Shown here in pieces: positions 47,459 to 58,292 of a DNA stretch of 64,000 nt. Below the pieces are notes generated by a model. It did not search any database. It saw nothing but the letters and a program-made list of their open reading frames with translations, and was not told where the DNA came from. Made by a program: the position numbers and the translations under genes. The stretch is from Mercurialis annua. Its lineage: Eukaryota > Streptophyta > Magnoliopsida > Malpighiales > Euphorbiaceae. Within the stretch, counting starts at the first letter, position 1; the number at the start of each line of letters is the position of its first letter. The stretch spans positions 2,792,501 through 2,856,500 of the forward strand of contig NC_065576.1 in assembly GCF_937616625.2 (NCBI RefSeq), read 5' to 3'.

Positions 47459-48641
47459 ATGGATACTGGTTTCCAGTTTTTCAAATTAATTCATGAGGAT
47501 GATATCCACCAAGGAAAAGTTGTAAGCTTTCTTATTTGCTCTTTTTCTAATTCTGAAGCATGCTGTTGAAAAGTAAATGTATTGATATTTAATTTTTAAT
47601 GTGCTAAAGTCATAACTTGATATGTATTATGATCAGGGGTTGCCTAAAGAGTTTCTGAAGAAGCACGGAAACAATTTGTCGAGTCCTGTAATACTTAAGG
47701 TTCCTAGCGGTGCAACATGGGAAGTAGAGTTGTCGAAGTCTGGTGATGATGTTTTGTTAGATAAGGGCTGGAAAGAATTTGCAGATTTCTATTCTCTGGA
47801 ACATGGGAGCTTCGTAATTTTTAGAGATGAAGGTGGATGTCATTTCTCTGTGATCATATGTGGCAAAAATGGTTTGGAGATAGGATACCCTTGCGGTGGC
47901 GATGATTCTTCTTTGAGTCCGGAAGCTGATGGAAAAATCCAAGCTTGTGAGACGGATAGAAATGAAGATGCTATTTGCAGAAAGAAGGTTTTTAGAAACA
48001 GTATATCGGATTCATCACATTTGAGAAATTCTCAAGCACTTGAAGCTGCAGACAAATTCATCACGAAGAATCCATCATTCAAATCCGTCGTGTGGTTGAG
48101 CAAAGTGAAGGCTATTTCAGTGGTAGGTTCATTTAACTTATTTTCTTATAATAAACTGATAAGATAATAAACTCGGCCACAACCCACAAGTAGCGGGTTT
48201 GGTTCTAACTGAACTGGGTCGAACCAAAACTGTGATTTATTTCAAAAACAAACCAAACTAATTTATAAGAATGTAAAGTTTTATAAACGGTATTGAACTA
48301 GTTGGTTCGGTTATTCGGTTTTGTATACTGCTAGAAGGTATCATAATGTGTGTGTTGTGTAACATCTTATGCTGATATAGTTGAAACGAAACTTCGTGCA
48401 GAGTATTCCGACTAGTTTCGGCCAAGAATATGTAAAGGCCGATACAGATAATATGATGACACTGCAGGTTGCTGATAGAATGTGGCCTGTGAAGGTGTTG
48501 AGATATTCGAATTGTCACGTAGCCAGGTTTTGTGGCGGCTGGCCTCTCTTTGCTGCGGAAAACTCACTCAAAAAAGGCGATGTTTGCATCTTTGAGCTGA
48601 TTAAGAGTAGTTTGCTGAATGTATCCATTTTCAGATGTTAG
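47459..48641 (+). CDS. REM-like double-B3 transcription factor C
   Basis: Three exons: 47459-47521, 47637-48122 and 48402-48641; 262 residues. B3 domain 1, about 5-105: FQFFKLIHEDDIHQGKV, SPVILKVPSGATWEVELS, WKEFADFYSLEHGSFVIFR. B3 domain 2, about 160-262: NPSFKSVVWLSKVKAISV, SIPTSFGQEYVKADTDNMM, MWPVKVLRYSNCHVARF, LKKGDVCIFEL. Domain 1 is close to gene B, with the same SLEHGSF core, but the linker is short and has neither the repeats nor an AT-hook. Exon 1 has the same 63-bp length as in gene B. Orientation is opposite to A, B and D. The second intron's sequence is also found, inverted, in the relic at 39760-39960. Confidence 0.86.
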
Positions 48642-48864
48642 TAAGTTCTTGATACAGAACTGAACTTTGAGCTCCAAATCTCTCTTTTGGTTCTTCTACT
48701 TGATCAATGATGTATTCAATCCTGTTATGGGAACATTTTATAACTAAAGTAGATCTTTGAATCAGTTTTGATTTCGATTTGATATATTCTCAAATGCAAT
48801 TAGTTGTCATATTATTTACAGATTGCTGTTAAATTTATGTTTATCATGAGAAATGTAATTAGTT

Positions 48865-49869
48865 GGGTTTTTGATTTTTGTGTGCCTATAAAGCATTGAA
48901 ATTTCCGGTTTAGTGTCTCTTTGGAATTTAATTTCAAAAGAGTGCTTGATGCGGAACGCATTAATTAGCTGATTAAATCAATAATCAGCTAATTTTTTTA
49001 TTTTTTTTGTCAAAGGTTAAACTTCATTATATGAAGAATAATATTTACAAAAAATCAGCTAATTAAGCAACTTTAATATTTGGGCACTTTAACAATTTTA
49101 AAAAAACGATATAATATTAATAAATGATTTTAAATTAATATTAACAAATGATATAAATTAACAAATAATATAATTTTAAAAAACAATATAATATTAATTT
49201 TATTTAAACAACGATTTTCAAAATAAATAATATATTAAAAATACAACATCTACTACAAATGACAAAAAGCAAATCTAGTGCACCAATATTATCTAAATAA
49301 AAATTCAATCTAAAAATTATATATCCATTTCGTCTCAATAAAATTTAATCACTTAAAAAAAGTATATTATTAAAAAAATCGACTTGACATTTATAAATTT
49401 AAAAATTTTGTATGGTGTTGATAAAAAAAATTAAAATGCATTATGATATTTTTAACTCATATTAAACTGGGTTGTTTCAATTTTTTTATTAATATTATCA
49501 TACTAATTTTTTAAATCTTACAAATGTCAAATCGATTTTCTCAATAGTATATTTTTTTAAGTGATCGAATTTTATTGAGGCGAAATGAATATATAATTTT
49601 TAGATTAAATTTGTATGTAAATAATATTGGTACATCAATTATTGGGGAGACAAAAGTACTCCCAAATCATTAGGGAGTAATTAATCAACTGATTAAATAA
49701 TTAATCAGTTGATTAATGCGTTCCGCATTGTAGGAATGTGGAACGCCACGTGTTCCGCATTCCCACAATGCGGAACGTGTGGGTCCAGACACTTTTTTGG
49801 AATTAAATTCTAAAGAGGCACTAAACCGGAAATTTCAATGCCTTATAGGCACACAAAAATCAAAAACCC
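48865..49869. mobile_element. Palindromic Mutator-like non-autonomous element with nested MITE
   Basis: Long inverted ends of over 100 bp: GGGTTTTTGATTTTTGTGTG on the left and CACACAAAAATCAAAAACCC on the right, with homology continuing through AAATTTCCGGTTTAGTG and GCGGAACGCATTAAT. A perfect 9-bp target duplication TAATTAGTT flanks it (48856-48864 and 49870-49878). No transposase. The interior has its own inverted repeat (49310-49603). Confidence 0.88.
49310..49603. mobile_element. Inner inverted-repeat MITE
   Basis: CTAAAAATTATATATCCATT with CGTCTCAATAAAATTTAATC at the left is complementary to GATCGAATTTTATTGAGGCG and AATGAATATATAATTTTTAG at the right. The 'CGTCTCAATAAAATTTAATCACTTAAAAA' style resembles common Stowaway-like plant MITEs. 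The arms extend further out into the host element. Confidence 0.65.
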
Positions 49870-50031
49870 TAATTAGTTTACTTGCAACCAAAGCTTCTAT
49901 GGAAAAAGTTCTCATTTCTTCAGAATAATTCTTGTCAACAGAAGACCTGTAAGCATTCTGATTATTTCAATTTTATTTTTTGGGATTAGTATGAAATAGA
50001 TAAGAAATTTGTAAGTTTTCCTCATTCATTA

Positions 50032-50613
50032 TGAGGTTGCTTGCATAATTGAATTTATAACTAAAATGGAAAATAAACCAAACAAGTCATACTCATAGCT
50101 TAATATGTTATCACTGACATTAATTTTCTATTTGAGTCCTCCAACATAGTTATTTTCAAACAGGTCCCTAAACTTTCATTTATATCAAAGATGACCCAGA
50201 CCATGTTGAGTAAGAATTGCAAAGTGGCTCTCTAATAAATATTACCTATTTTGTACACTGCTACAAGATATTAAAACTAGTCCTTTGATACTTGCCATTT
50301 TTGGAAGAAAAACAAACAAATAAAGAGGAAAGTAAAACCAGCAAATGAAATGAACTAGTGAAAGTTTTTCCATAAAAAATTAAATAAAAAAACTCTAAGT
50401 CTACTAAATAGAAAATGCTATAAAAATATTTAGAGTTACAAAACAAAATGTCTAATTAAATTATGAATGCTCAAAATAGTATTTCAAGGGATCTGAAAAT
50501 ATGTCAGTGATAACATGTGAGGCTATATGACCTATTTGGCATGTAATTCCATTTTAGTTATAAATCCAATTATGCAAGCAGCCTCATTATTAATGCAGAG
50601 AATTCCAAAATGG
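50032..50613. repeat. Inverted repeat, arms of about 110 bp
   Basis: The left arm (50032-50150) has GCTTGCATAATTGAATTTAT, AACTAAAATGGAA and ATGTTATCACTGACAT. The right arm (50500-50613) carries the complement, ATGTCAGTGATAACATG and TTCCATTTTAGTTATAAATC. The arms enclose a segment shared with 39240-39420. Confidence 0.8.
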
Positions 50614-50669
50614 GACTCAAAAAACTTACATATAAGTCCTTATCTATTTAATCTGTCAAAAAAAAAAAC

Positions 50670-50885
50670 TTATCTATTTAATACTCTGAAGAAACTTAAT
50701 TTTTTCAAGAAACAGTTCATCATAAGGTAATTAATTAAATGCAGCATTTCACAATTTATTTGCTGAACAATAAACTATTATCTATTTAATACTCTGAAGA
50801 AACTTAATTTTTTCAAGAAACAGTTCATCATAAGGTAATTAATTAAATGCAGCATTTCACAATTTATTTGCTGAACAATAAACTA
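50670..50885. repeat. Perfect 108-bp tandem duplication
   Basis: 50670-50777 and 50778-50885 read identically (both begin TTATCTATTTAATACTCTGA and end GCTGAACAATAAACTA). Absence of differences suggests a very recent event or an assembly duplication. Confidence 0.9.
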
Positions 50886-51247
50886 GCTCAGATTCACAAC
50901 TAAGCTTATCAAATTCTACCAACTAGCCTCATTATTTACCAAATTTAGCATAAAAATTACTAAAATAACCTACTTCACACTTAAAAATCAATGACAGCAA
51001 TATAAAAATTCTTAAAAAGTTCTAAATAAGATAAATTGATAGCAAATAAAGTCCAATTACATAAGTCATTTTAACCAGCTAAAACATCATAAACTAATTC
51101 ATACTCAGAACCAAGATGGTTTAAACAAAAAATTAAAAGCACATAATATCTTAAGAAAACACCCAAGAATTTCATTTCTATCACAATAGCTTGTGGGAGA
51201 AGCAACTAAAACAACGAAAATACCAACATCATAATTGAACCAGAGAT

Positions 51248-52486
51248 TTAATTGCCAGTTTCAAACTCTGCCAATGCACTCAGTTTAACGCCCGGTTTGG
51301 TGCTCGTAACTTCGCCTCTTCCTTTACGAACCTCGACGAGAATGAGTTCACCAAACCCTTGCTTGGAGAAGAGAACCACAGTGTCCCCTGTAGCCAGTCC
51401 ATTAGCTTGGTAAAAATCAGACCAGCCAGAGCTTAATTGAACCTGGTGACCACTCAATATCTTGACTGCAACTGGCCATAACCTTCCGGCAGGATCCTGA
51501 AGAACAGTTCGTGCCAAGTTTGTGAGGCCACTGCTTTTAGCAAAGCCTTTGAGTAGAGTCTATCAAAAAAACAAACTTTTTTTTCATCAATGTTTTCATT
51601 ACAAAAACAAAGTGAAACAGAATAAAAACACAGATGAAAAGGTTACCAAATTGTATTTCTGATAGTATTTCAGAACAAATTCAGTTCTCTCCTTGAAAAG
51701 ATTCGGGTTCTTCTCAGCTTTTTTTCCACATTTTATGAAAAAAAAAACAGTAAAAAAGATGTCAGTTTTCTAAATTCCAAAAACTACTCAATTTTTTGGG
51801 TGACGAGGACTCACTACCCCGAGCAGAAGCTCAGGATAACCGTAAAACAGATGAGATCTTACCAATTTGAGTAGCAGAAACTTGAGATTTCTTCGGACGA
51901 CCGCGATTCTTGACTATGGAATTAGCAGCACAGTCCATTTTTGAGGCACCATTCTTCTGTTGATCCTCCTCTTCATCATCATCACCATCATAAACAGAAC
52001 CGTTACTTAAGTTCTTAGTCTGATCCACATGACCATCATCTTCATCATTCTCATTACTTAAATTAATATTCTTCAACAGACAAGTTGGGCCATAAATCAA
52101 AACTTCAAAAGTTAACACATCAACAAGGTTAAAAACCAAGAAATCTCCCAGTTTTAAATCATTTTCTTCCACAAATTTTGGCCAACCATGCTTGAGAAAT
52201 GAACCATCATGGTTTCTGATGACTGCTACTGTGTAAAACTTGCCAATGTTGTGAGATTTCAAGGTGAGTGTACGAGGCATGGTTTTCCAGTACTTGGTTA
52301 CAAATGCACAAGGTACCATCTGCAAGAAAACACAAAATATAGCATGTAAATCAAGAAATTAACAGAAAATATGAGATTAATGCAAGAGATGAACATTACC
52401 ATTTCATTGGTGAAGTCACGGATCAAAATTTTGAAAAAAGTAATCTTTTCATCTTGGTTTTGATGTAGGTTCCTACTGTTCTTCAT
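51248..52486 (-). CDS. REM-like double-B3 transcription factor D
   Basis: Four exons: 52486-52400, 52319-51863, 51717-51647 and 51559-51248; 308 residues starting MKNSRNLHQNQDEKITFFKI. B3 domain 1, about 15-112: MVPCAFVTKYWKTMPRTLTL, FYTVAVIRNHDGSFLKHGW, NDLKLGDFLVFN. An acidic linker (about 119-148) contains a single GHVDQTKNLSNGSVYD motif. AT-hook RGRPKK is at 168-173. B3 domain 2: GLTNLARTVLQDPAGRLWPV, AVKILSGHQVQLSSGWSDFY, GLATGDTVVLFSKQGFGEL. Domain 2 is very like gene B. The frame is open upstream of 52486 but without ATG. The exon 3 acceptor is an A-rich AAAAAAAG. Expected role is nuclear DNA binding; targets unknown. Confidence 0.86.
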
Positions 52487-53158
52487 GTTTCTGCTGAAGA
52501 TTGTTACTTGGTTTCTTGAAAAATAGTGGTTTTGTGAAAAAGACAAGCTCAAATCTCAAAATAAAGCTGGCTAGAGTGACTATAAGTAGAAGAATATGAC
52601 AGATATATTGGAGACTTTGAAAGAAAGTTTTTACTATTTTATAATAATAATAATAATACTAATAATTATTATTATTATTCTGTGTATGTGCAGTTTATTT
52701 GGTGAGATCTTCCTTGATTTCTTCCTCCTTAAATTAATGCTCTCTTCAATGGAATGTGTACTAAAATAAAACTGTTTGTAATTGTAACAATGTTCATCCA
52801 AAATTTAATTTTTTATGACTTATGTGACAAGTTGTTGACTGGGGCTGTTGTTCGAATCTCAAAAAATAACCCTAACATTATTAAAGTGGAACAAATACAC
52901 CCTTCATTTAACGGTAGCGTGTTTGAACGTTAATTCGGCTGATGTACCATATAATTAGTTGTTGCCCTAATATTTTTTTAATTTCAAAAATGATCGAAAA
53001 GAAACAAATATAAGTCTAAGGTTACCAAAGTGGAAAAAATATACCCTCCGTCTAACGGTGGAGGATATATTTGTTTCGCTTTGGTAAAATTAAGGTCATT
53101 TTTTAGACTCAAAAAACATTACGGGCCCATGTGAGCCACAAAATAAACATTAGGGTCA
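52487..53158. other. 5' flank of REM gene D and intergenic
   Basis: Contains an (ATA/TAA)n - ATTATT microsatellite at 52641-52680 that can fold on itself. About 52850-53150 has related pieces such as TTAACGGTAGCGTG and CTAACGGTGGAGG with GTGGAACAAATACACCC / GTGGAAAAAATATACCC, an old local duplication. No gene. Confidence 0.6.
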
Positions 53159-54418
53159 TTTTTATATGGGTAATCTACACAAATCCCCTAAAAGTGGTAT
53201 AGTATTATGTTTTTACCTCAGTATTTTGATTTTGGCAAAAATCTCCCAAAAAAAAAGAAAACTTTTCACAAATCTCTCATAACCCAAAATAAGTTGGTTA
53301 TAACATAAAATAGGACATTTATGCCCTCTTCCCCTCAACTGAAACAGAGAAAAAAATTGAAAATTACTCCACTGTTATCATTCTGGTCGGGCTCCGGTGA
53401 TCTGATTGGCAGCGCGGTGGTCGGACGGCGGCGTGGTGGTCGAACGGCGACGCAATGGTCTCCCAGAGATCCACCGCCGGTAAGCTTGGAGAAAATTGGC
53501 GATGTGATTGTCTTGGTCATGGAAATAGATTTCATATGGACACATAATCAATATAGTTTGATTTTACCTTACAAAAATGAGAGCAATTTATATTCTTTAC
53601 ATTAGATGGTTTAATCTCAACGAAAGTAATATTATTTAAAATTTTGATATTTCCACTGTCATTTTTAATTATTTTTTGTCCATGGAGATATAGTGGAATT
53701 ATGAGTTGGATCTTAGAGTTGCAATTTTGAAGACATCGACACTGAAATTTGAGTTGAGGGGTTCAGTCTTCTTTCCATCGGAGGACTCCATTGCCATATG
53801 TATCGCATGTCAATATTTTAGCAGGTCATAGTATTTTATTATTGGATTTTACTTCTTCTGTTGATTTTATGGTTCTTTTTGTTTTGTATTTTAGCTAAAT
53901 TTTGTTGAGTTATCAATCTACTGTGAATCAGAGTTGTGTTTGTATTGTCATAAGCATTGGAATGAATACTGAAATTGGGATGATTTAAAAAGAAATGTAT
54001 GTGGTCTTTTTGGAAGAAAGTGCTACCCATTTGAAGAAGAAAATGGACAAATTTGGGGGGTAAAGTGACCACTACTGTTCTCATTGTTTGTCTTATTATA
54101 TTTGAAGGTAGTTAAAAATATAAAATATTGTTTGCTGTTTATTTTTTTGATTATACATAATTCAGTTATTAAAATTTGCAGTTTTCCTTCTTATTTTATT
54201 GAAGTAAAATATAAAACCGATCTTCCCGATGTTGCTCATGGCCATTTCGAAAAGAACAGCTGAGATTATATGGGATTTCCGTAAAGACGTAATTGCTATT
54301 GATTCTAATTCGAGAGAAATTGATTTTTATTCATTTCAAGCATGTGGTATTATTTCAGGTTTACATACGGTTCACATGAGGTTACTTTTCAGTTTTATAG
54401 ACTATCAATTGTATAAAA

Positions 54419-55880
54419 AAAATGAATTAAGTTAGTTTAGTTGATATAGATTAATATCAGGTTCACATCAAGTTGATTCTCTATTTTATATATATTATCA
54501 AATACATTTCACTTAAAAGATATATTCAATTTGTATATTACACTAAGTTTCGAGATTCTCACGATATAAAATGTCATTTAAGATTATAAAGAGCATTAAT
54601 AAAATTTTGATTAAAAATTGAATTAAATTAGTTCAGTTGATATAGGTTCACATCAGGTCGATTTTTGATTTTATTGTTTGTCAAATACATTTCATTTAAA
54701 AGAGATATTCAATTGGTGTTACATTAAATCTCAAAATTCTATCTATATAAAATGTCATTTAAGATTGTAAAGAGCAGGAAGATAAATTTGATTAAAAATT
54801 GAATTAAAGTAGTTTAGTTGATATAGGTTCATATCAGGTTCACATCCGGTTGATTTTCGGTTTTATAGACTATCAAATACATTTCAATTAAAAGAGTTAT
54901 TCGATTCTATAATAAAAATAAAGCAACTGTAAAGGTCAATTGGAACAAAATCTACCTGAAATTAGTTTACACTGAGCTGACATTGAATTTATATTAAGTT
55001 TATATCGACCACCTCAAAAAATCTTAGATGTTTTTTTTAGTTTATTATTAATTTATTTATCATTTTATAAATCTATTTTCAATAGTATAAAATTTTAAAT
55101 AAATTAATTTGATTAACCTAAAATTAATTTTAAATTTATAGTCACTTTATTAAGAATTTATTTTTGACGAGTTTACTTTAAATTTACATTAAGTTCATAT
55201 CGAGTTCATATTAAGTTCACGTTAAGTTCATATTGAGTTTATATTAATTTTACACCAACCATGTAGGTAGAACACAAACCATCGCGAGTCCAACCATTGA
55301 CCACCATGGGGTTGATAACAAGTTACAACAATTAAAAAAAATAAAGGATATGAATTTCATTAAATATAATATAAAAAAAATTCTAAACATTTAATATAAA
55401 ACTAAAAATATTAAATTTACATCACCAATCTACATTTAAAACTAATAAACCAAAGTTAACAACGAGTTGATTTATGATTACATAAACACACAACAAATTA
55501 ATAAATATATTTAAAACGTAAGTTGATAATTAGCCGATTTGTGGTTCCAAACGTTTACTAATGGTGTACTAAAAATAAATTTATTAAATTTTTCTAAGTT
55601 TGTTTAAAATACACAATTAAAGTTTAGCAACGGTTTTACTAACGATTTATTAACCATATATTTAAAATAAAAATTATTACAAGTTTACCAACAGTCAACC
55701 CGACGTTTACTAAAAATAAAATTATTCAGTTGATATAGGTTCACATCAGGTTGATTTTCGGTTTTATAAACTGTCAAAATACATTTCAATTAAAAGATTT
55801 ATTTAATTCTTATAATAGACTATATCTCAAAATCTATACATATAAATGTATGTTAAAATTGTGAAAAGCTGCAAAATAAA
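54419..55880. repeat. Repeats of about 178 bp inside the Mutator-like element
   Basis: Units start near AGTTGATATAGGTTCACATC and include ATTTTCGGTTTTATAGACTA, CAAATACATTTCA(A/C)TTAAAA and ATGTCATTTAAGATT(A/G)TAAA. Three are adjacent (about 54419-54620, 54621-54798, 54799-54920) and a fourth lies at about 55725-55880. Between and after them are shorter TTCATATTAAGTTCA-type repeats (55190-55260 and 55900-56220). Confidence 0.8.
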
Positions 55881-57149
55881 TTTTATTCTAATTGAATCAA
55901 GGTTGATATTAAGTTGATAAATGGTTCATATCGAGTTCATATAAAGTTCACTTTTAGTTTATTTTAAATGTACTTTCAGTTTTAGTTTATTTTAAATGTA
56001 CTTTCAGTTTAAATCCAATGAACCTTAGATATTTATTTTCATATTATATTTAGTTTATTTGTCATTATATAAATTATTTTAATATTATACAAAATTAATA
56101 AATTAATTTAAATTAAGTTGACATTGAATTTAAATTAAATTTATTAAGAGTTGACATTTAGTTCACATTCAACATATTTAGTTCACATTGAATCTATATT
56201 CAGTTCATTTTATAAATTTAATTTTTGTAGTCTAAATTATCAATTAATTAATTTTAAAATTATAATCAATTTAAAAATGAACTCAGCATTTTGTCAAATG
56301 CAACAAATAAACCACAATAGCATTCACAATCAAATACAATAAAAGGATCTAACTTTATTTTCTCAATAGTTATTACAGCTACACTCTCATATGTAATAGT
56401 AAATGGCAACCAAATCAAAGCAGTTATAGTTGCCATATAAATCAACAAATTTATAGAACACAATTTTTCAAATTTTGATGTTAATATAATTTTTTGAACA
56501 TCATATTTCAAAACTAGCGGTAGAACCAACACAAACCAAGAAACCAAATAAATGGAACAAAGGCTCACTATTATTGAAAAAACAAAATTCCAAAAATGAC
56601 AGTACACAAAGAAACTTCAGCTGATGAACCAATTCTTTGTCTTCCACCACTAAAAATTTCAAGGGTATGCCAAACCTTTCATTATTTATTTTATGTTCCA
56701 ATTTTAATTTATTTATGTCAGTTTTCTCTAAAGATGAACTCAGCATTTACTAACCTTTTTATGCTCAAATTACAAGTGATTAATATCTATAATTTGTCTT
56801 TGTCTCAGCTTTTGGTTTCACAATCGGAGAGCTACAATTCCACAAGACCCAACTACAACCAGCTCTGTAAAAGTCTCTTCCATCTCAACTTCATAATATG
56901 ATACATATTCATCAAATACATTCTCTTTAATTCTAAATATGGGCTCCATTTTACTGTTTCAGCCAATAAAACTCTTCTCCTCTCTTTACAAACCAATCTG
57001 ACGGGGGATCTGCCATATTAACGACGGAAGTAGCAGCTGCCATAAAAATAAACCAGCAAGAAAATGAATTGGAAGAGAAGATAAAAAAGAGTGCAGGGAA
57101 TGAACATCGGGGAGCAGACCATTGTTACTGGTCCAACCGTTGCCGTCGC

Positions 57150-57366
57150 CGCTCTAAGCATCGCCGCCGCCGCTCTTACCATCTCCTGTCCGACTATCAA
57201 CCATTTACATCTAATCCCTACCCATTATAAACTCTAGTCGCCGCTCTAACCATCGCATCGCCGCCGCCGCTCAAACCATTGCCCTCCGACCATCGCTGCC
57301 GTTGCTCTTACCATCTCCAGTCCGACTATCAACCATTTACACCTAATCCCTACCCATTAAACTCTA
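57150..57366. repeat. GC-rich tandem duplication, period about 132 bp
   Basis: GCTCTTACCATCTCC(T/A)GTCC and CGACTATCAACCATTTACA(T/C)C, then CTAATCCCTACCCATT, occur at about 57171-57237 and 57303-57366, each preceded by GCCGCCGCC stretches. It lies just inside the right end of the Mutator-like element. Confidence 0.8.
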
Positions 57367-57524
57367 ATTCCTAATGAGGGATAAAAAAGGAATAAAACTA
57401 TATTCAGGTATAAATATAAACAGATTATAAAAAAAGAGAGATTTTTGCAAAAATTAAAATTCTGAGTCACTAACATAAAGTTTTCAAATTTTGGGTGATT
57501 TGATGTAATTTTCTCTTTTTATAT

Positions 57525-58292
57525 CTTACTCATATTTTAAAGTGATCGACTCATCACATGAATAACATGGTAGACTTAACTTACCTAAAACTTTCACATG
57601 AATTGAATTAACACAACTCACAAATTATTAAGAATTAATTTGATTTGGAGAGTAATTATATTAAATTGGAGTAATTTATTTATTTTTTCTTAGAATTATT
57701 AACTGATTCAATGTTAATAAAATTGAGTTCACAATTGGAATATTTAAATCAGCTCTCGAGTTTAGTTTAAATATTAAAATATTTATTACAAATGTCAATT
57801 AATTTATTTTTTATTTTTAAAATTGTATATTTATAATAATATTTTTATTTATATAAATTTTTATCTAATTTTTTTAATATAAATAATCAAATCTTGTCAA
57901 GTCAAACTCAGTTTTCAATTATTTTATACAGCTTAAGTTTTAAAATATAGTTCAGTCCACTTTAGATTGAAATTAAATCTAAAGTTTAGAATCAAATTGA
58001 ACTTGAAATTACCAAATTTTTAAGTCAGATCCTTTCGATTAGACTAGATATAGAGAAAAATTCAATTTAATTTTAGTATGGCTAAGTAAGGAATTAGCAA
58101 AAAATTATTTAAATCGAATTAATCAATCCATTTTGGTTAATTTGGTTAAGAATGTTCGGTTTATTCGGTTGGTTTTGTTTGGTCAGCAAAAAAATTTAAC
58201 GCTAGAATAAAAACGACGCCGCATTCTCTCCTCTCCTTAAACCCCGAGTCAAAATTCCTCTTTGACCGCCAAAACCCCTACCAGAAACACCT
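57525..58292. other. 5' flank of the oligopeptidase-family gene
   Basis: AT-rich to about 58190, including a GGTTAATTTGGTTAAGAATG / CGGTTTATTCGGTTGGTTTTG repeat-like stretch, then a C-rich leader before ATG 58293. No gene. Confidence 0.55.

Larger units (their letters stand above)
49879..51247. other. Intergenic with inverted and tandem repeats
   Basis: 3' flank of REM gene D. It holds the inverted repeat at 50032-50613, the 50195-50345 segment shared with 39240-39420, and the tandem duplication at 50670-50885. No gene. Confidence 0.7.
53168..57515. mobile_element. 4.35-kb Mutator-like element, non-autonomous
   Basis: The terminal inverted repeat of about 80 bp aligns at roughly 70%: GGGTAATCTACACAAATC on the left and, in complement, GAGAAAATTACATCAAATC on the right, followed by TATG-TT, CTCAG-ATTTT and GCAAAAATCTC in both. 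A perfect 9-bp target duplication TTTTTATAT lies at 53159-53167 and 57516-57524. I find no transposase frame of credible length. The GC-rich pieces near both ends (53390-53480 and 57140-57310) could be captured gene fragments. The centre is AT-rich with repeats. Confidence 0.85.

Noticed and set aside
53321..53605. 94-residue frame at the left end of the Mutator-like element
   Set aside because: Short, GC-biased, no recognised domain; kept only as possible captured sequence.
56266..56901. Frames sharing ATGAACTCAGCATTT at 56277 and 56734
   Set aside because: Short shared words in AT-rich transposon interior; no domain and no consistent frame.
57018..57200. 60-residue minus-strand frame in the GCC-rich repeats
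   Set aside because: Ala-rich translation of simple GCC repeats.
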